The position numbers were made by a program, and so were the translations under genes. Below, in pieces: positions 11,561-22,835 of a stretch of 64,000 nucleotides of DNA; position 1 is the first letter of the stretch, and every line of letters starts with the position of its first letter. The DNA lies in NCBI RefSeq assembly GCF_963924675.1, contig NC_089220.1, forward strand, positions 61,576,639-61,640,638, given 5' to 3'. The notes below the pieces were generated by a model. It saw only the letters and a program-made list of their open reading frames with translations, was not told where the DNA came from and ran no database searches. This stretch comes from Phocoena phocoena (taxonomy: Eukaryota; Chordata; Mammalia; Artiodactyla; Phocoenidae).

Positions 11561-11911
11561 TTGTTCCCAGAATTATAGTACCCTTTTCGTTTCTGCCATT
11601 GTTTCACATGTCCGCTATATTACTTTAGTGCATAGGAAAAAAATGAAGACACTGGTCCTTGGAGCATCAAAGTAGCACATGAAGAAATTTTCTTTGTCTA
11701 TATTTTCAGACTTTGTAGGCACCCTGTAGATTTCCAGGGTAGACTGTCATAGTTTTAAAATTTATCCATCAAGAGATTCTTCTAGTCAGGATGCGTTTTA
11801 AGTTGCTTGATAAAAAGTTAGGGCTGCCTTCCCTAGAAAAGATGATTAATTCATTTACAATGTTTCATTTATTACTATCTAACCTTGCTTCAGAATATAA
11901 ATATGAATGTG
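11560..11911. other. Unique intronic sequence before the full-length L1
   Basis: AT-rich, with no gene or repeat recognised. The left copy of the L1 target-site duplication follows at 11912. Confidence 0.5.
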
Positions 11912-12342
11912 TCCTTTTACTTTTTTATTTTTTACATCTTTATTGGAGTATAATTGCTTTACAATGGTGTGTTAGTTTCTGCTTTATAACAAAGTGAATC
12001 AGTTATACATATACATATGTTCCCATATCTTTTCCCTCTTGCGTCTCCCTCCCTCCCACCCTCCCTATCCCACCCCTCCAGGCAGTCACAAAGCACCTAG
12101 CTGATCTTCCTGTGCTATGTGGCTGCTTCCCACTAGCTATCTACCTTACGTTTGGTAGTGTGTATATGCCCATGCCACTCTCTCACTTTGTCACAGCTTA
12201 TCCTTCCCCCTCCCCCTATCCTCAGGTCCATTCTCTAGTAGGTCTGTGTCTTTTTCCTGTCTTACCCCTAGGTTCTTCATGACATTTTTTTTTCTTAAAT
12301 TCCATATATATGTGTTAGCATACGGTATTTGTCTTTCTTTTT

Positions 12343-15300
12343 CTAACTTACTTCACTCTGTATGACAGACTCTAGGTCTATCCACCTTATTACAAATAGC
12401 TCAATTTCGTTTCTTTTTATGGCTGAGTGATATTCCATTGTATATATGTGCCACATCTTCTTTATCCATTCATCCGATGATGGACACTTAGGTTGTTTCC
12501 ATCTCTGGGCTATTGTAAGTAAAGCTGCAATGAACATTTTGGTACATGATTCTTTTTGAATTATGGTTTTCTCAGGGTATATGCCCAGTAGTGGGATTGC
12601 TGGGTCATATGGTAGATCTATTTGTAGTTTTTTAAGGAACCTCCATACTGTTCTCCATAGTGGCTGTACCAATTCACATTCCCACCAGCAGTGCAAGGGT
12701 GTTCTCTTTTCTCCACACCCTCTACAGCATTTATTGTTTCTAGAATTTTTGATGATGGCCATTATGACTGGTGTGACATGATATCTCATTGTAGTTTTGA
12801 CTTGCATTTCTCTAATGATTAATGATGTTGAGCATTCTTTCATGTGTTTGTTGGCAGTCTGTATATCTTCTTTGGAGAAATGTCTATTTAGGTCTTCTGC
12901 CCATTTTTGGATTGGGTTGTTTGTTTTTTTGTTACTGAGCTGCATGAGCTGCTTATAAATATTGGAGATTAATCCTTTGTCAGTTGCTTCATTTGCAAAT
13001 ATTTTCTCCCATTCTGAGGGTTATCTTTTGGTCTTGTTTATGGTTTCCTTTGCTGTACAAAAGCTTTGAAGTTTCATTAGGTCCTATTTGTTTATTTTTG
13101 TTTTTATTTCCATTTCTCTAGGAGGTGGGTCAAAAAGGATCTTGCTGTGATTTATGTGATAGAGTGTTCTGCCTATGTTTTCCTCTAAGAGTTTGACAGT
13201 TTCTGGCCTTACATTTAGGTCTTTAATCCATTTTGAGCTTATTTTTGTGCATGGTGTTAGGGAGTGATCTAATCTCATACTTTTACATGTACCTGTGCAG
13301 TTTTCCCAGCACCACTTATTAAAGAGGCTGTCCTTTCTCCACTGTACATTCCTGCCTCCTTTATCAAAGATAAGGTGTCCATATGTATGTGGTTTTATCT
13401 CTGGGCTTTCTATCCTGTTCCATTGATCTATCTTTCTGTTTTTGTGCCAGTACCATACTGTCTTGATTACTGTAGCTTTGTAGTATAGTCTGAAGTCAGG
13501 GCGCCTGATTCCTCCAGCTCCGTTTTTCGTTCTCAAGATTGCTTTGGCTTTTCGGGGTCTTTTGTGTTTCCATACAAATTGTGAAATTTTTTGTTGTAGT
13601 TCTGTGAAAAATGCCAGTGGTAGTTTGATAGGGATTGCATTGAATCTGTAGATTGCTTTGTAGTGGAGTCATTTTCACAATGTTGATTCTTCCAATCCAA
13701 GAACATGGTATATCTCTCCATCTAGTTATATCATCTTTAATTTCTTTCATCAGTGTCTTATAATTTTCTGCATACCGGTCTTTTGTCTCCTTAGGTAGGT
13801 TTATTCCTAGATATTTTATTCTTTTTGTTGCAATGGTAAATGCGTTTTCTTGATTTCACTTTCAGATTTTTCATCATTAGTGTATAGGAATGCCAGAGAT
13901 TTCTGTGCATTAATTTTGTATCCTGCTACTTTACCAAATTCATTGATTAGCTCTAGTAGTTTTCTGGTAGCATCTTTAGGATTCTCTGTGTATAGTATCA
14001 TATCATCTGCAAACAGTGACAGCTTTACTTCTTTTCCGATTTGTTTTCCTTTTATTTCCTTTTTTCTCCGATTGCTGTGGCTAAAACTTCCAAAATTATG
14101 TTGAATAAGAGTGGTGAGAGTGGGCAGCCTTGTCTTGTTCCTGATCTTAGTGGAAATGCTTTCCGTTTTTCACCATTGAGGATGATGTTGGCTGTGGGCT
14201 TGTCATATATGGCCTTTATTATGTTGAGGAAAGTTCCCTCTATGCCTACTTTCTGCAGGGTTTTTATCATAAATGGGTGTTGAATTTTGTCCAAAGCTTT
14301 TCCTGCATCTATTGAGATGATCGTATGGTTTTTCCCTTCAATTTGTTAATATGGTGTATCACGTTGATTGATTTGTGTATATTGAAGAATCCTTGCACTC
14401 CTGGAATAAACCCCACTTGATCATGGTGTATGATCCTTTTAATGTGCTGTTGAATTCTGTTTGCTAGTATTTTGTTGAGGATTTTTGCATCTATGTTCAT
14501 CAGTGATATTGGCCTGTAGTTTTCTTTCTTTGTGACATCCTTGTCTGGTTTTGGTATCAGGGTGATGGTGGCCTCATAGAATGAGTTTGGGAGTGTTCTT
14601 CCCTCTGCTATATTTTGGAAGAGTTTGAGAAGGATAGGTGTCAGCTCTTCTCTAAATGTTTGATAGAATTGGCCTGTGAAGCCATCTGGTCCTGGGCTTT
14701 TGTTTGTTGGAAGATTTGTAATCACAGTTTCAATTTCAGTGCTTGTGATTTGTCTGTTCATATTTTCTATTTCTTCCTGATTCAGTCTTGGCAGGTTGTG
14801 CATTTCTAAGAATTTGTCCATTTCTTCCAGGTTGTCCATTTTATTGGCATAGAGTTGCTTATAGTAATCTCTCATGATCTTTGGATTTCTGCAGTGTCAG
14901 TTGTTACTTCTCCTTTTTCATTTCTAATTCTATTGATTTGAGTCTTCTCCGTTTTTCTCTTGATGAGTCTTGCTAATGGTTTATCAATTTTGTTTACCTT
15001 CTCAAAGAACCAGCTTTTAGTTTTATTGATCTTTGGTATCGTTTCCTTCATTTGTTTTTCATTTATTTCTGATCTGATTTTTATGTTCTCTTTCCTTCTG
15101 CTAACTTTGGGGGGTTTTTGTTCTCCTTTCTCTAATTGCTTTAGGTGCAAGGTTAGGTTGTTTACTTGAGATGTTTCCTGTTTCCTTAAGGTAGGATTGT
15201 ATTGCTATAAACTTCCCTCTTAGAACTGCTTTTGCTGCCTCCCATAGATTTTGGGTCATCGTGTCTCCATTGTCATTTGTTTCTAGGTATTTTTTGATTT

Positions 15301-16109
15301 CCTTTTTAATTTCTTGAGTGATCACTTGGTTATTAAGTAGTGTACTGTTTAGCCTCCATGTGTTTGTATTTTTTACAGATCTTTTCCTGTTATTGATATC
15401 TAGTCTCATAGCATTGTGGTCGGAAAAGATACTTGATACAATTTCAATTTTCTTAAATTTACCAAGTCTTGATTTGTGACCTAAGATATGATCTATCCTG
15501 GAGAATGTTCCATGAGCACTTGAGAAAAATGTGTTCTGTTGTTTTTGGAAGGAATGTCCTATAAATATCAATTAAGTCCATCTTGTTTAATGTATCATTT
15601 AAAGCTTGTGTTTCCTTATTTATTTTCATATTGGATGATCTGTCCATTGGTGAAAGTGGGGTGTAAAAGTTCCCTACTATGAATGTGTTACTGTTGATTT
15701 CCCCTTTTATGGCTGTTGGTATTTGCCTTATGTATTGAGGTTCTCCTATGTTGGGTGCATAAATATTTACAGTTGTTATATCTTCTTCTTGGATCAATCC
15801 CTTGATCATTATGTAGTGTCCTTCTTTATCTCTTCTAATAGTCTTTATTTTAAAGTCTATTTTGTCTGATATGAGAATTGCTACTCCAGCCTTCTTTTGG
15901 TTTCCATTTGCATGGAATATCTTTTTCCATCCCCTTACTTTCAGTCTGTATGTGTCTCTAGGTCTGAAGTGTGTCTCTTGTAGACAGCATATATATGGGT
16001 CTTGTTTTTGGATCCATTCAGCCAATCTGTGTCTTTTGGTGGGAGCATTTAGTCCATTTACATTTAAGGTAATTATCGATATGTATGTTCCTATTCCCAT
16101 TGTCTTCAT
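12343..16109 (-). pseudogene. L1 ORF2 (endonuclease and reverse transcriptase), multiple frameshifts and a stop
   Basis: Begins at the APE-type endonuclease (SIITLNVNGLNAPTKRHR, CLQETH). The frame breaks near 15459-15571 and 15101-15150, and a stop near 14875 separates it from the reverse transcriptase, which has [21 protein letters not shown] and, at about 14002-14013, the FADD catalytic box. Further breaks lie near 14300, 14000-14050, 13750-13816, 13496-13536 and 12945-13084. The C-terminal part has the Cys-rich segment ([17 protein letters not shown]). In active L1s the protein nicks the target and primes cDNA; here it cannot be made whole. Confidence 0.9.
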
Positions 16110-16158
16110 TGTTTTGGGTTTGTTATTGTAGGTCTTTTCCTTCTCTTGTGTTTCTTGC

Positions 16159-17054
16159 CTAGAGAAGTTCCTTTAGCATTTGTTGTAAGGCTGGTTTGAT
16201 GGTGGTGAACTCTCTCAGCTTTTGCTTGTCTGTAAAGGTTTTAATTTCTCCATCAAATCTGAATGAGATCCTTGCTGGGTAGAGTAATCTTGGTTGCAGG
16301 TTTTTCTCCTTCATCAGTTTAAATATGTCTTGCCAGTCCCTTCTGGCTTGCAGAGTTTCTGCTGAAAGATCAGCTGTTTTAACCTCATGGGGATTCCCTT
16401 GTGTGTTATTTGTTGTTTTTCCCTAGCTGCTTTTAATGTGTTTTCTTTGTATTTAATTTTTGACAGTTTGATTAATATGTGTCTTGCCATATTTCTCCTT
16501 CGATTTATCGTGTCTGGGACTCTCTGTGCTTCCTGGACTTGATTAACTATTTCCTTTCCCATATTAGGGAAGTTTTCAACTATAATCTCTTCAAATATTT
16601 TCTCAGTCCCTTTCTTTTTCTCTTCTTCTTCTGGAACCCCTATAATTCGAATGTTGGTGCGTTTAATGTTTTCCCAGAGGTCTCTGAGACTGTCCTCAGT
16701 TCTTTTCATTCTTTTATCTTTATTCTGCTTTGCAGTAGTTATTTCCACTATTTTATCTTCCAGGTCACTTATCCGTTCTTCTGCCTCAGTTATTCTGCGC
16801 TTGATCCCATCTAGAGTATTTTTAATTTCATTTATTGTGTTGTTCCCCATTGTTTGTTTCATCTTTAGTTCTTCTAGGTCCTTGTTAAATGTTTCTTGCC
16901 TTTTGTCTATTCTATTTCCAAGATTTTGGATCATCTTTACTATCATTATTCTGAATTCTTTTTCAGGTAGACTGCCTATTTCCTCTTCATTTGTTAGGTC
17001 TGGTGGGTTCTTATCTTGCTCCTTCATCTGCTGTGTGTTTTTCTGTCTTCTCAT
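16159..17054 (-). pseudogene. L1 ORF1 (nucleic-acid-binding trimer protein), one frameshift
   Basis: Starts MRRQKNTQQMKEQ. A coiled-coil region (heptad-like KMKQTMGNNTINEIKNTLDG, then TEAEERISDLEDKI) is followed by an RRM-type domain with NIRIIGVPEEEE and HILIKLSKIKYKEN. The frame shifts after about residue 225, near KGIPMRL (around 16385). The true C-terminal domain continues in another frame and ends KPALQQMLKELL at 16159. In intact L1s this protein coats L1 RNA and acts as a chaperone in the ribonucleoprotein. Confidence 0.88.
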
Positions 17055-18669
17055 TTTGCTTATCTTACTGTGTTTGGGGTCTCCTTTTTGCAGGCTGCAG
17101 GTTCATAGTTCCCGTTGTTTTTAGTGTCTGTCCCCAGTGGCTAAGGTTGGTTCAGTGGGTTGTGTAGGCTTCCTGGTGGAGGGGACTAGTGCCTGTGTTC
17201 TGGTGGATGAGGCTGGATCTTGTCTTTCTAGTGGGCAGGTCCATGTCTGGTGGTGTGTTTTAGGGTGTCTGTGGACTTATTATGATTTTAGGCAGCCTCT
17301 CCGCTAATGGGTGGTGTTGTGTTCCTGTGTTGCTAGTTGTTTGGCATAGGGTATCCAGCACTGTAGCTTTCTGGTCGTTCAGTGAAGCTGCGTGCTGGTG
17401 TTGAGATGGGTATCTCTGGCAGGTTTTTGCCGTTTGATATTATGTGGAGCTGGGACGTCTCTTGTGGACCAGTGTCCTGAAGTTGGCTCTCCCACCTCAG
17501 AGGCACAGCACTGACTCCTGGCTGCAGCACCAAGAGCCTTTCATCCACACGGCTTAGAATAAAAGGGAGAAAAAGTAGAAAGAAATTATTAGTAGAAGTA
17601 GAAAGAAAGAAAGATGGAAAGAAGGAAAGAAGGAAAGAAAGACAGAAAGGAGGGAGGAAGGGAGGGAGGGAGGGAGGAAGGAAGGAAGGAGGGAAGGAAG
17701 GACAAAATGAAAGAAAGAAGATAAAGTAAGATAAAATATAATAAAGTTATTAAAATAAAAAATAATTTTTATGAAAACAATTAAAAAACAAAAGCAGACA
17801 GATAGAACCCTAGGACAAATGGTGGAAGCAAAGCTATACAGACAAAATCTCACACAGAAGCATACCTATACACACTCACAAAAAGAGGAAAAGGGGAAAA
17901 AGTCATAAATCTTGCTCTCAAAGTCCACTTCCTCAATATGGGATGATTCGTTTCCTATTTATGTATTCCACACATGCAGGGTACATCAAGTTGATTGTGG
18001 AGCTTTAATCCGCTGCTCCTGCGGCTGCTGGGAGAGATTTCCCTTTCTCTTCTCTGTGCTCACAGCTCCCAGGGTCTCAGCTTTGGATTTGGCCCCGCCT
18101 CTGCGTGTAGGTCGCCAGAGGGCGTCTGTTCTTTGCTCAGACAGAACGGGGTTAAAGGAGCAGCTGACTCCTGGGTTCTGGCTCACTCAGGCCGGGGGGA
18201 GGAAGGGGCACGGAGTGCGGGGCGGGCCTACGGCGGCAGAGGGCGACGTGACGTTGCACCAGCCTGAGGCGTGCCGTGCGTTCTCACGGGGAAGTTGTCC
18301 CTGTATTCTGGGACCGTGGCAGTGGCGGGCTGGACATGCTCCCCGGAAGGGGGGTGTGGATAGTAACCTGTGCTCGCGCACAGGCTTCTTGGTGGCGGCA
18401 GCAGCAGCCTTAGCGTCTCATGCCCGTCTCTGGGGTCCGCGCTTTTAGCCGCGGCTCGCACCCGTCTCTGGAGCTCCTTTAAGCAGCGCTCTTAATCCCC
18501 TCCAGGTACGTGGGGAGCTTCTTGCCTCTTGGGAGGTCTGAGGTCTTCTGCCAGCGTTCGGTAGGTGTTCTGTAAGAGTTGTTCCACGTGTAGATGTATT
18601 TCTGTTGTATCTGTGGGGAGATAGGTGATCTCCGCGTCTTTCTCTTCCGCCATGTTCCCCTCGTCCCCA
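17055..18669 (-). promoter_or_regulatory. L1 5' UTR / internal promoter region with GC- and CpG-rich block
   Basis: 1.6 kb upstream of L1 ORF1. The segment at about 18000-18480 is GC-rich with many CpGs, and a purine (GAAA/GGAA) block lies at 17578-17708. The distal end contains the 5' start resembling other cetartiodactyl L1s. In L1s this region drives sense transcription by RNA polymerase II. Activity of this copy is not known. The 178-codon + strand frame at 17912-18448 is antisense sequence in this UTR. Confidence 0.75.
17578..17708. repeat. Purine-rich (GAAA/GGAA/GGGA)n tract inside the L1 5' UTR
   Basis: Runs of GAAAGAAAGAAA, GGAAGGAAGG and GGGAGGGAGGGAGG, nearly free of pyrimidines on the + strand. 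It produces the odd S/P/F-rich 99-codon frame on the - strand. Confidence 0.9.
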
Positions 18670-18717
18670 TCCTTTTACTTTTGAGGACTTAATCCTGTAG
18701 ATTCAAAATCTCTTAAA

Positions 18718-18915
18718 ATGGGCTTCCCTGGTGGCGCAGTTGTTGAGATTCCGTCTGCTGATTCGTGCCCCAGTCCGGGAAGATCCCACATGCTGCGGAG
18801 CGGCTGGGCCTGTGAGCCATGGCCGCTGAGCCTGCGCATCCGAAGTCTGTGCTCCACAACGGGAGAGGCCACAACAGTGAGCAGCCCACGTACCGCAAAA
18901 AAAAAAAAAAAAAAA
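18718..18915 (+). mobile_element. CHR-type SINE, short form, with an internal deletion
   Basis: GGGCTTCCCTGGTGGCGCAG head, body GGAGCGGCTGGGCCTGTGAGCC and an A-tail to 18915. Compared with the copy at 27284 it lacks about 15 bases just before TTCGTGCC, which removes the spacer next to the B-box. CTCTTAAA flanks it (18710-18717 and 18916-18923). Confidence 0.92.
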
Positions 18916-19235
18916 CTCTTAAAGTAGTTTTGTTTGGGTTCTTGACCCATCTTTAGAGGCCTATGTTTATTTGTATAATTATTTTAGTTGATGTTTCAAA
19001 TTTTCTACATTTCTATATGATGTACATTGGCTATTAAGTATATTAACTGCTTAAGGTGTACACATTCTGGTCATTATAAGGATCTTAGTTAAATATTTGT
19101 CAAACCATAAACTTAAAGAAACCTTGAAGATCAAAACAAAACAAAGAGAATATCTGCTGAATCTAGTTCAGGGAATGGTGAATGTCCATCAGTGTGTTTG
19201 TTCTTCACATACCTGGTATTACTCAATAATAGGAT

Positions 19236-19325
19236 CAACATTTTGTTCATTCAACACTTTCATTCAGTATATAGATGATGTACCATACCTTGTGCTAGAT
19301 ACTGGAGATAAAGAGAAAAAAAAAA
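19236..19325 (-). repeat. L2/MIR-type 3'-end relic
   Basis: CATTCAACACTTTCATTCAGTATATAGATG...CTTGTGCTAGATACTGGAGATAAAG resembles the reverse complement of L2 3' ends (TTCAACAAATATTTATTGAG...GGCACTGTGCTAGGCACTGGGGATA). Short and diverged. Confidence 0.5.
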
Positions 19326-19384
19326 CAAGCTTTAATTACTATGTATTAATAAAAATGGAACTTAGTAGTCATCTCAATGTTACC

Positions 19385-19945
19385 TCCACCTCTTAGCTTT
19401 CCAGCTCTCTCCTCTAGTATCTTGTCTCCAACAGGACCAGCAAGCCTCTGCTCTTACCACCATGTCCTCATGCCCATTTGTCCTCACTTCCCTCCTTCCT
19501 AGCTTCCGTCGTCAACCATTATAATCACTTTCTGGCACACATTCTTTTCGTTGCCCTCTGTCACTTCTTCATATTCATTTGGCAAAACCTCATCCTGGTT
19601 AAATATTATCCTGCCTACTCTGCCTGCACGCACACAGCTGAATGTGGCTACAGAAAATGATGCTATATTCATGACTGCTGGCCTCAAGTGGACTCTCAGT
19701 GCTACCTACTAATTATACTGCGTTTCCCTGATCCATTGCCTCCCTCACTCCTACTGACAGCTGTTTCATACCTTCTCTCTGCTCTCTCTAACACCCTCTT
19801 CCTCATCATCTCTCAATTGATGACCTTGCTTTCTGAGAAAATGGAAAACGGAAGCAAGCAGAAGAGAACCAACATCTAGAAATATGCTGGAATAACTAGG
19901 TACACAGTAGGCACTCAAAAGAATTTGGTGAATGAAAACCCTTCT
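19385..19945 (+). repeat. Old LINE-like (L2/CR1 group) relic
   Basis: C/T-rich stretch with CCTTCTCTCTGCTCTCTC, GATGACCTTGCTTTCTGAGAAAATGGAA and an L2-like terminal motif, ACACAGTAGGCACTCAAAAGAATTTGGTGAATGAA, near 19900-19937. Assignment is tentative; a chance C/T-rich stretch remains possible for the middle. Confidence 0.4.
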
Positions 19946-21152
19946 GGACATGTACTTGTCCAACACCTAGAAAACTGAGATTAAGTACATTTAATGTTAT
20001 ACAGTAGCAAAGACACATACCACGGTGCTCGTTGGGATGGAAGCCATGGAGGCAAATATTGTTTCTAGTGAGTTAGTAATTTAAGAATATTAACTGAAAT
20101 CAAACATTGATTATTATTTAGATAATGTTTCCGTGAGTAGTAATATATTCAATGCTATTACACATAAATATTTGTGTTATGAAATCTACCTGCCATTGTG
20201 TTTATGTAATGTCTCACACTTTAGTATCCAAATATTGTTTTTCAGCAGGTACTTATTTTACTTGAAGTGCAGTTTCATTTTTGCAAGATTTTCGTGTGGA
20301 AATAAAGATTAGCTTAATCCATACTTAGTAGTAATTCTTTGTGATTAAACTGTATGGCTGAAAATGAATCAGCTTTCTTCTTTTTTTTCCCCATAAGCCA
20401 GACCTTGATAAAGCATATGGTGTATTGGGATTTACCTAGAATACTTGACTCAGTAAGCTGGATTTCCTGGGAGCATGGTACGGAGGCTGGTGTGGAATAA
20501 CAGTTCAAAAATAAGAATTTGTGTAACTATGTCTCTAGGTCATGGCAAATAAACAAGAGGTATCACCTAAAGGCAAGTAGTAAAGCAGTGTGATTAAGTA
20601 CAGAAAACTTGGCTATATATTAATTAAGGCAATGGTGGCAAATATTTTAAAAGTTCTAAATTTTTAACTCTTTCAAGATGAACAATATGATTGCAAGAAG
20701 TAGTACTATTTAGAATAGGGAGAAAAACATTATAATTCCATCCTTCTTTTTCTTTGATGGTAATTGGTACTAGAGACTTTATTTTCTAAGGAAGAACTGG
20801 CTACTTGTGACCTAAAAACCTGAATTCTTCATTTAGCACGATGCTGTGTTATTTGCCCAAGGCCTTCTTCCTGTTTCTGGACTTCCATCTGGTGACTAAG
20901 GCGAAGCTGGCTTCATAGCCACATTTCCTCTCCTCTCTTTTAAGGTGCTCACGCTCTTGGAGGGGGGCAGGGGCAAGAAGCTGTTTTCCTGAGAAGTGGA
21001 AGACTGTTGTGCTCATTACCAAATCTCTATGTGGTCTAGAGAATAGAAGCATCTGCACAACAGTGGCAAGTCATAGGTGTGGTTGGTAGTTTGGTGGGTT
21101 GGTTGGTTTTCTTGGGTATCAGTTCCTAAGGATCTCTTTAAAATTCTGGGGT
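19945..21152. other. Unique intronic sequence
   Basis: AT-rich, with no repeat identified. A purine/GC-richer patch at about 20860-20990 gives a 69-codon - strand frame rich in K/R with no family match I recognise. Confidence 0.5.
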
Positions 21153-21163
21153 AGGATCATAAT

Positions 21164-21167
<4 letters not shown>

Positions 21168-21196
<29 letters not shown>

Positions 21197-21387
21197 TGGT
21201 ACGCGGGCCTCTCACTGTTGTGGCCTCTCCTGTTGCAGAGCACAGGCTCTAGACGCGCAGGCTCAGTGGCCATGGCTCACGGGCCCAGCCGCTCCGCGGC
21301 ATGTGGGATCTTCCCGGACCGGGGTACGAACCCGTGTCCCCTGCATCGGCAGGCGGACTCTCAACCACTGCAGCACCAGAAAAGCCC
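21168..21387 (-). mobile_element. CHR-type SINE, short form, with perfect 15-bp TSD
   Basis: A T-run of about 28 (the A-tail) is followed by GTGGTACGCGGGCCTCTCAC and the inverted head ending CAGCACCAGAAAAGCCC. AGGATCATAATTCTT occurs at 21153-21167 and 21388-21402. The long poly-T and low divergence suggest a fairly recent insertion. Confidence 0.95.
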
Positions 21388-21402
21388 AGGATCATAATTC
21401 TT

Positions 21403-22686
21403 ATTTTTAAATTGTTGTAAACAGAGAATATAAGCTAAAGATTAACTTACAGCACCTTTGGAAATTTGCGACAAGCAGAGTTAAAGAATTACTGGAAATT
21501 TAAAACTCTCCATGTACTATACATTTAAAATGATTTGAACCTAATAGGATAGGCAACAGAATTTGTGGTTAGATTTGGGCAACGTTGTGCTGGTAAATGT
21601 TTAATTTGGCTGTCTGGAAAACAAACAAATAAACAAAATCTCTGATTTGTATAGCCTTTGCCATTTTCCTTAGTGTAAATACTCCCAGCGTGGCCAGTTT
21701 CAAGCTACGAACGTGATGCTGCTGAATGCATCATTGGGAAGAGAAGCATAGTGTCTGGTCTGTGAGAGCCAGCTTCTGCACAGGGCTGGAGGGGTGGGCA
21801 GGGAGGGACTGAGTACTGTTCCTGAGTCTTGAGACAAATAGAGGGATCCTTCTTTCCAGACAATTCAATAAAAGAAGAAAGGAAGACCAATCCTGTGAAA
21901 AGTTATCAAACTTTTGAAGAGACTGGAATTTAATTATTCCAACCACTAAAAAGAAAAGATAATTATGTGATGTGATAGAAGTGCTAATTATTGCTACAGT
22001 GGAGATCATATTACAATACATAAATGTATTAAATCATGTTGACACCTTAAGTTTACATAATGTTATATGTCAAATATATTTCAATTAAAAAAAAAATCCT
22101 GAGGCAGAGCAAATGTCTTTTCCTTTCTGGTTGATAGACAAGTCCCCAGAATTGGGCAAGTCTTCTGTTGAATTGGAAAGAGAGGTCCTGGTACTTGGCA
22201 CACATACCATAGATTCCTAATCCCTTCTTCAGCTGCCCTTCTGCATTTTGATAAACTTCCAGTGCTGAAATGCTGGTCAGCTTGAACATTTTTTTCACTC
22301 AAGATAAACAAAATGCAATGCAAACTTTTTGTGAATGTATGTATATTATACACACATATAATCTGTAAAACAAGTGATAAGTCTCTTTCTCTTCACATTT
22401 CCTTCTCTTTAAAGCATTTTATATATTTCTAAAGATATTTTACCATCTGCCAACCTAATCCACAGCTTATTTTTCCCCTGGTGTTTCTCATTGCATTACT
22501 GATTGTGTTAAGGTCCATATATAGCAGTTAACTTTCCATAAAAGACCAACATATCTGAAAATCGGACCATTTACCTAAGTGCACTTGGAGCTTACTTGGG
22601 GTCTAATATAAAGTTTAATAACAAAAAAGGAAACTAAAAGGATAACTTCCATTGAATTAAAATAGCAAACAACAATTTTAAAATAC
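21403..22686. other. Unique intronic sequence
   Basis: No gene or repeat recognised. The 81-96 codon frames on the - strand show no domain and overlap each other in different frames. Confidence 0.5.
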
Positions 22687-22693
22687 ATTACAT

Positions 22694-22820
22694 TGGGACT
22701 TACCTGGCAGTCCAGTGGTTAAGATTCTGTGCTCCCAATGCAGGGGGCACGGGTTCGATCCCTGGTCAGGGAGTTAAGATCCTGCATGCCACATGGCATG
22801 GCCAAAAAAAAAATATGTGT
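22694..22820 (+). mobile_element. Short tRNA-derived SINE variant (about 125 bp)
   Basis: TGGGACTTACCTGGCAGTCCAGTGGTTAAGA head with a B-box-like GGGTTCGATCC, followed by GGTCAGGGAGTTAAGATCC and CATGGCCAAAAAAAAAA, after which it stops. It lacks both the long AGTAGTTGTGGC body and the CHR short-form body. ATTACATTG (22687) and ATTACACTG (22827) may be the duplication. Confidence 0.85.
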
Positions 22821-22835
22821 GTGTGTATTACACTG

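Larger units (their letters stand above)
11925..18669 (-). mobile_element. Structurally full-length L1 retrotransposon (about 6.7 kb), coding capacity lost
   Basis: On the - strand it runs from a 5' UTR start near 18669 (GACGAGGGGAACATGGCGG) through ORF1, ORF2, a short 3' UTR and an A-rich tail near 11925. TCCTTTTACTTTT at 11912-11924 is repeated at 18670-18682, a 13-bp target-site duplication, so both ends are original. Both reading frames carry frameshifts or stops, so it cannot make intact proteins. It lies antisense to SLC25A21 and contains no nested SINE, which suggests moderate youth. Confidence 0.95.

Noticed and set aside
12343..17054. A series of 80-246 codon frames on the - strand suggesting several protein genes
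   Set aside because: They translate to L1 ORF1 and ORF2 pieces broken by frameshifts in one retrotransposon, not host genes.
17912..18448. 178-codon + strand frame in a GC-rich block, looking like a gene with a CpG-island promoter
   Set aside because: It lies antisense in the L1 5' UTR, within the 13-bp duplication boundaries, and has no recognisable domain.
20849..21058. 69-codon basic - strand frame (KREERKCGYEASF) that briefly suggested a ribosomal protein pseudogene
   Set aside because: No stretch aligned with a ribosomal protein I know, and there is no A-tail or flanking duplication.
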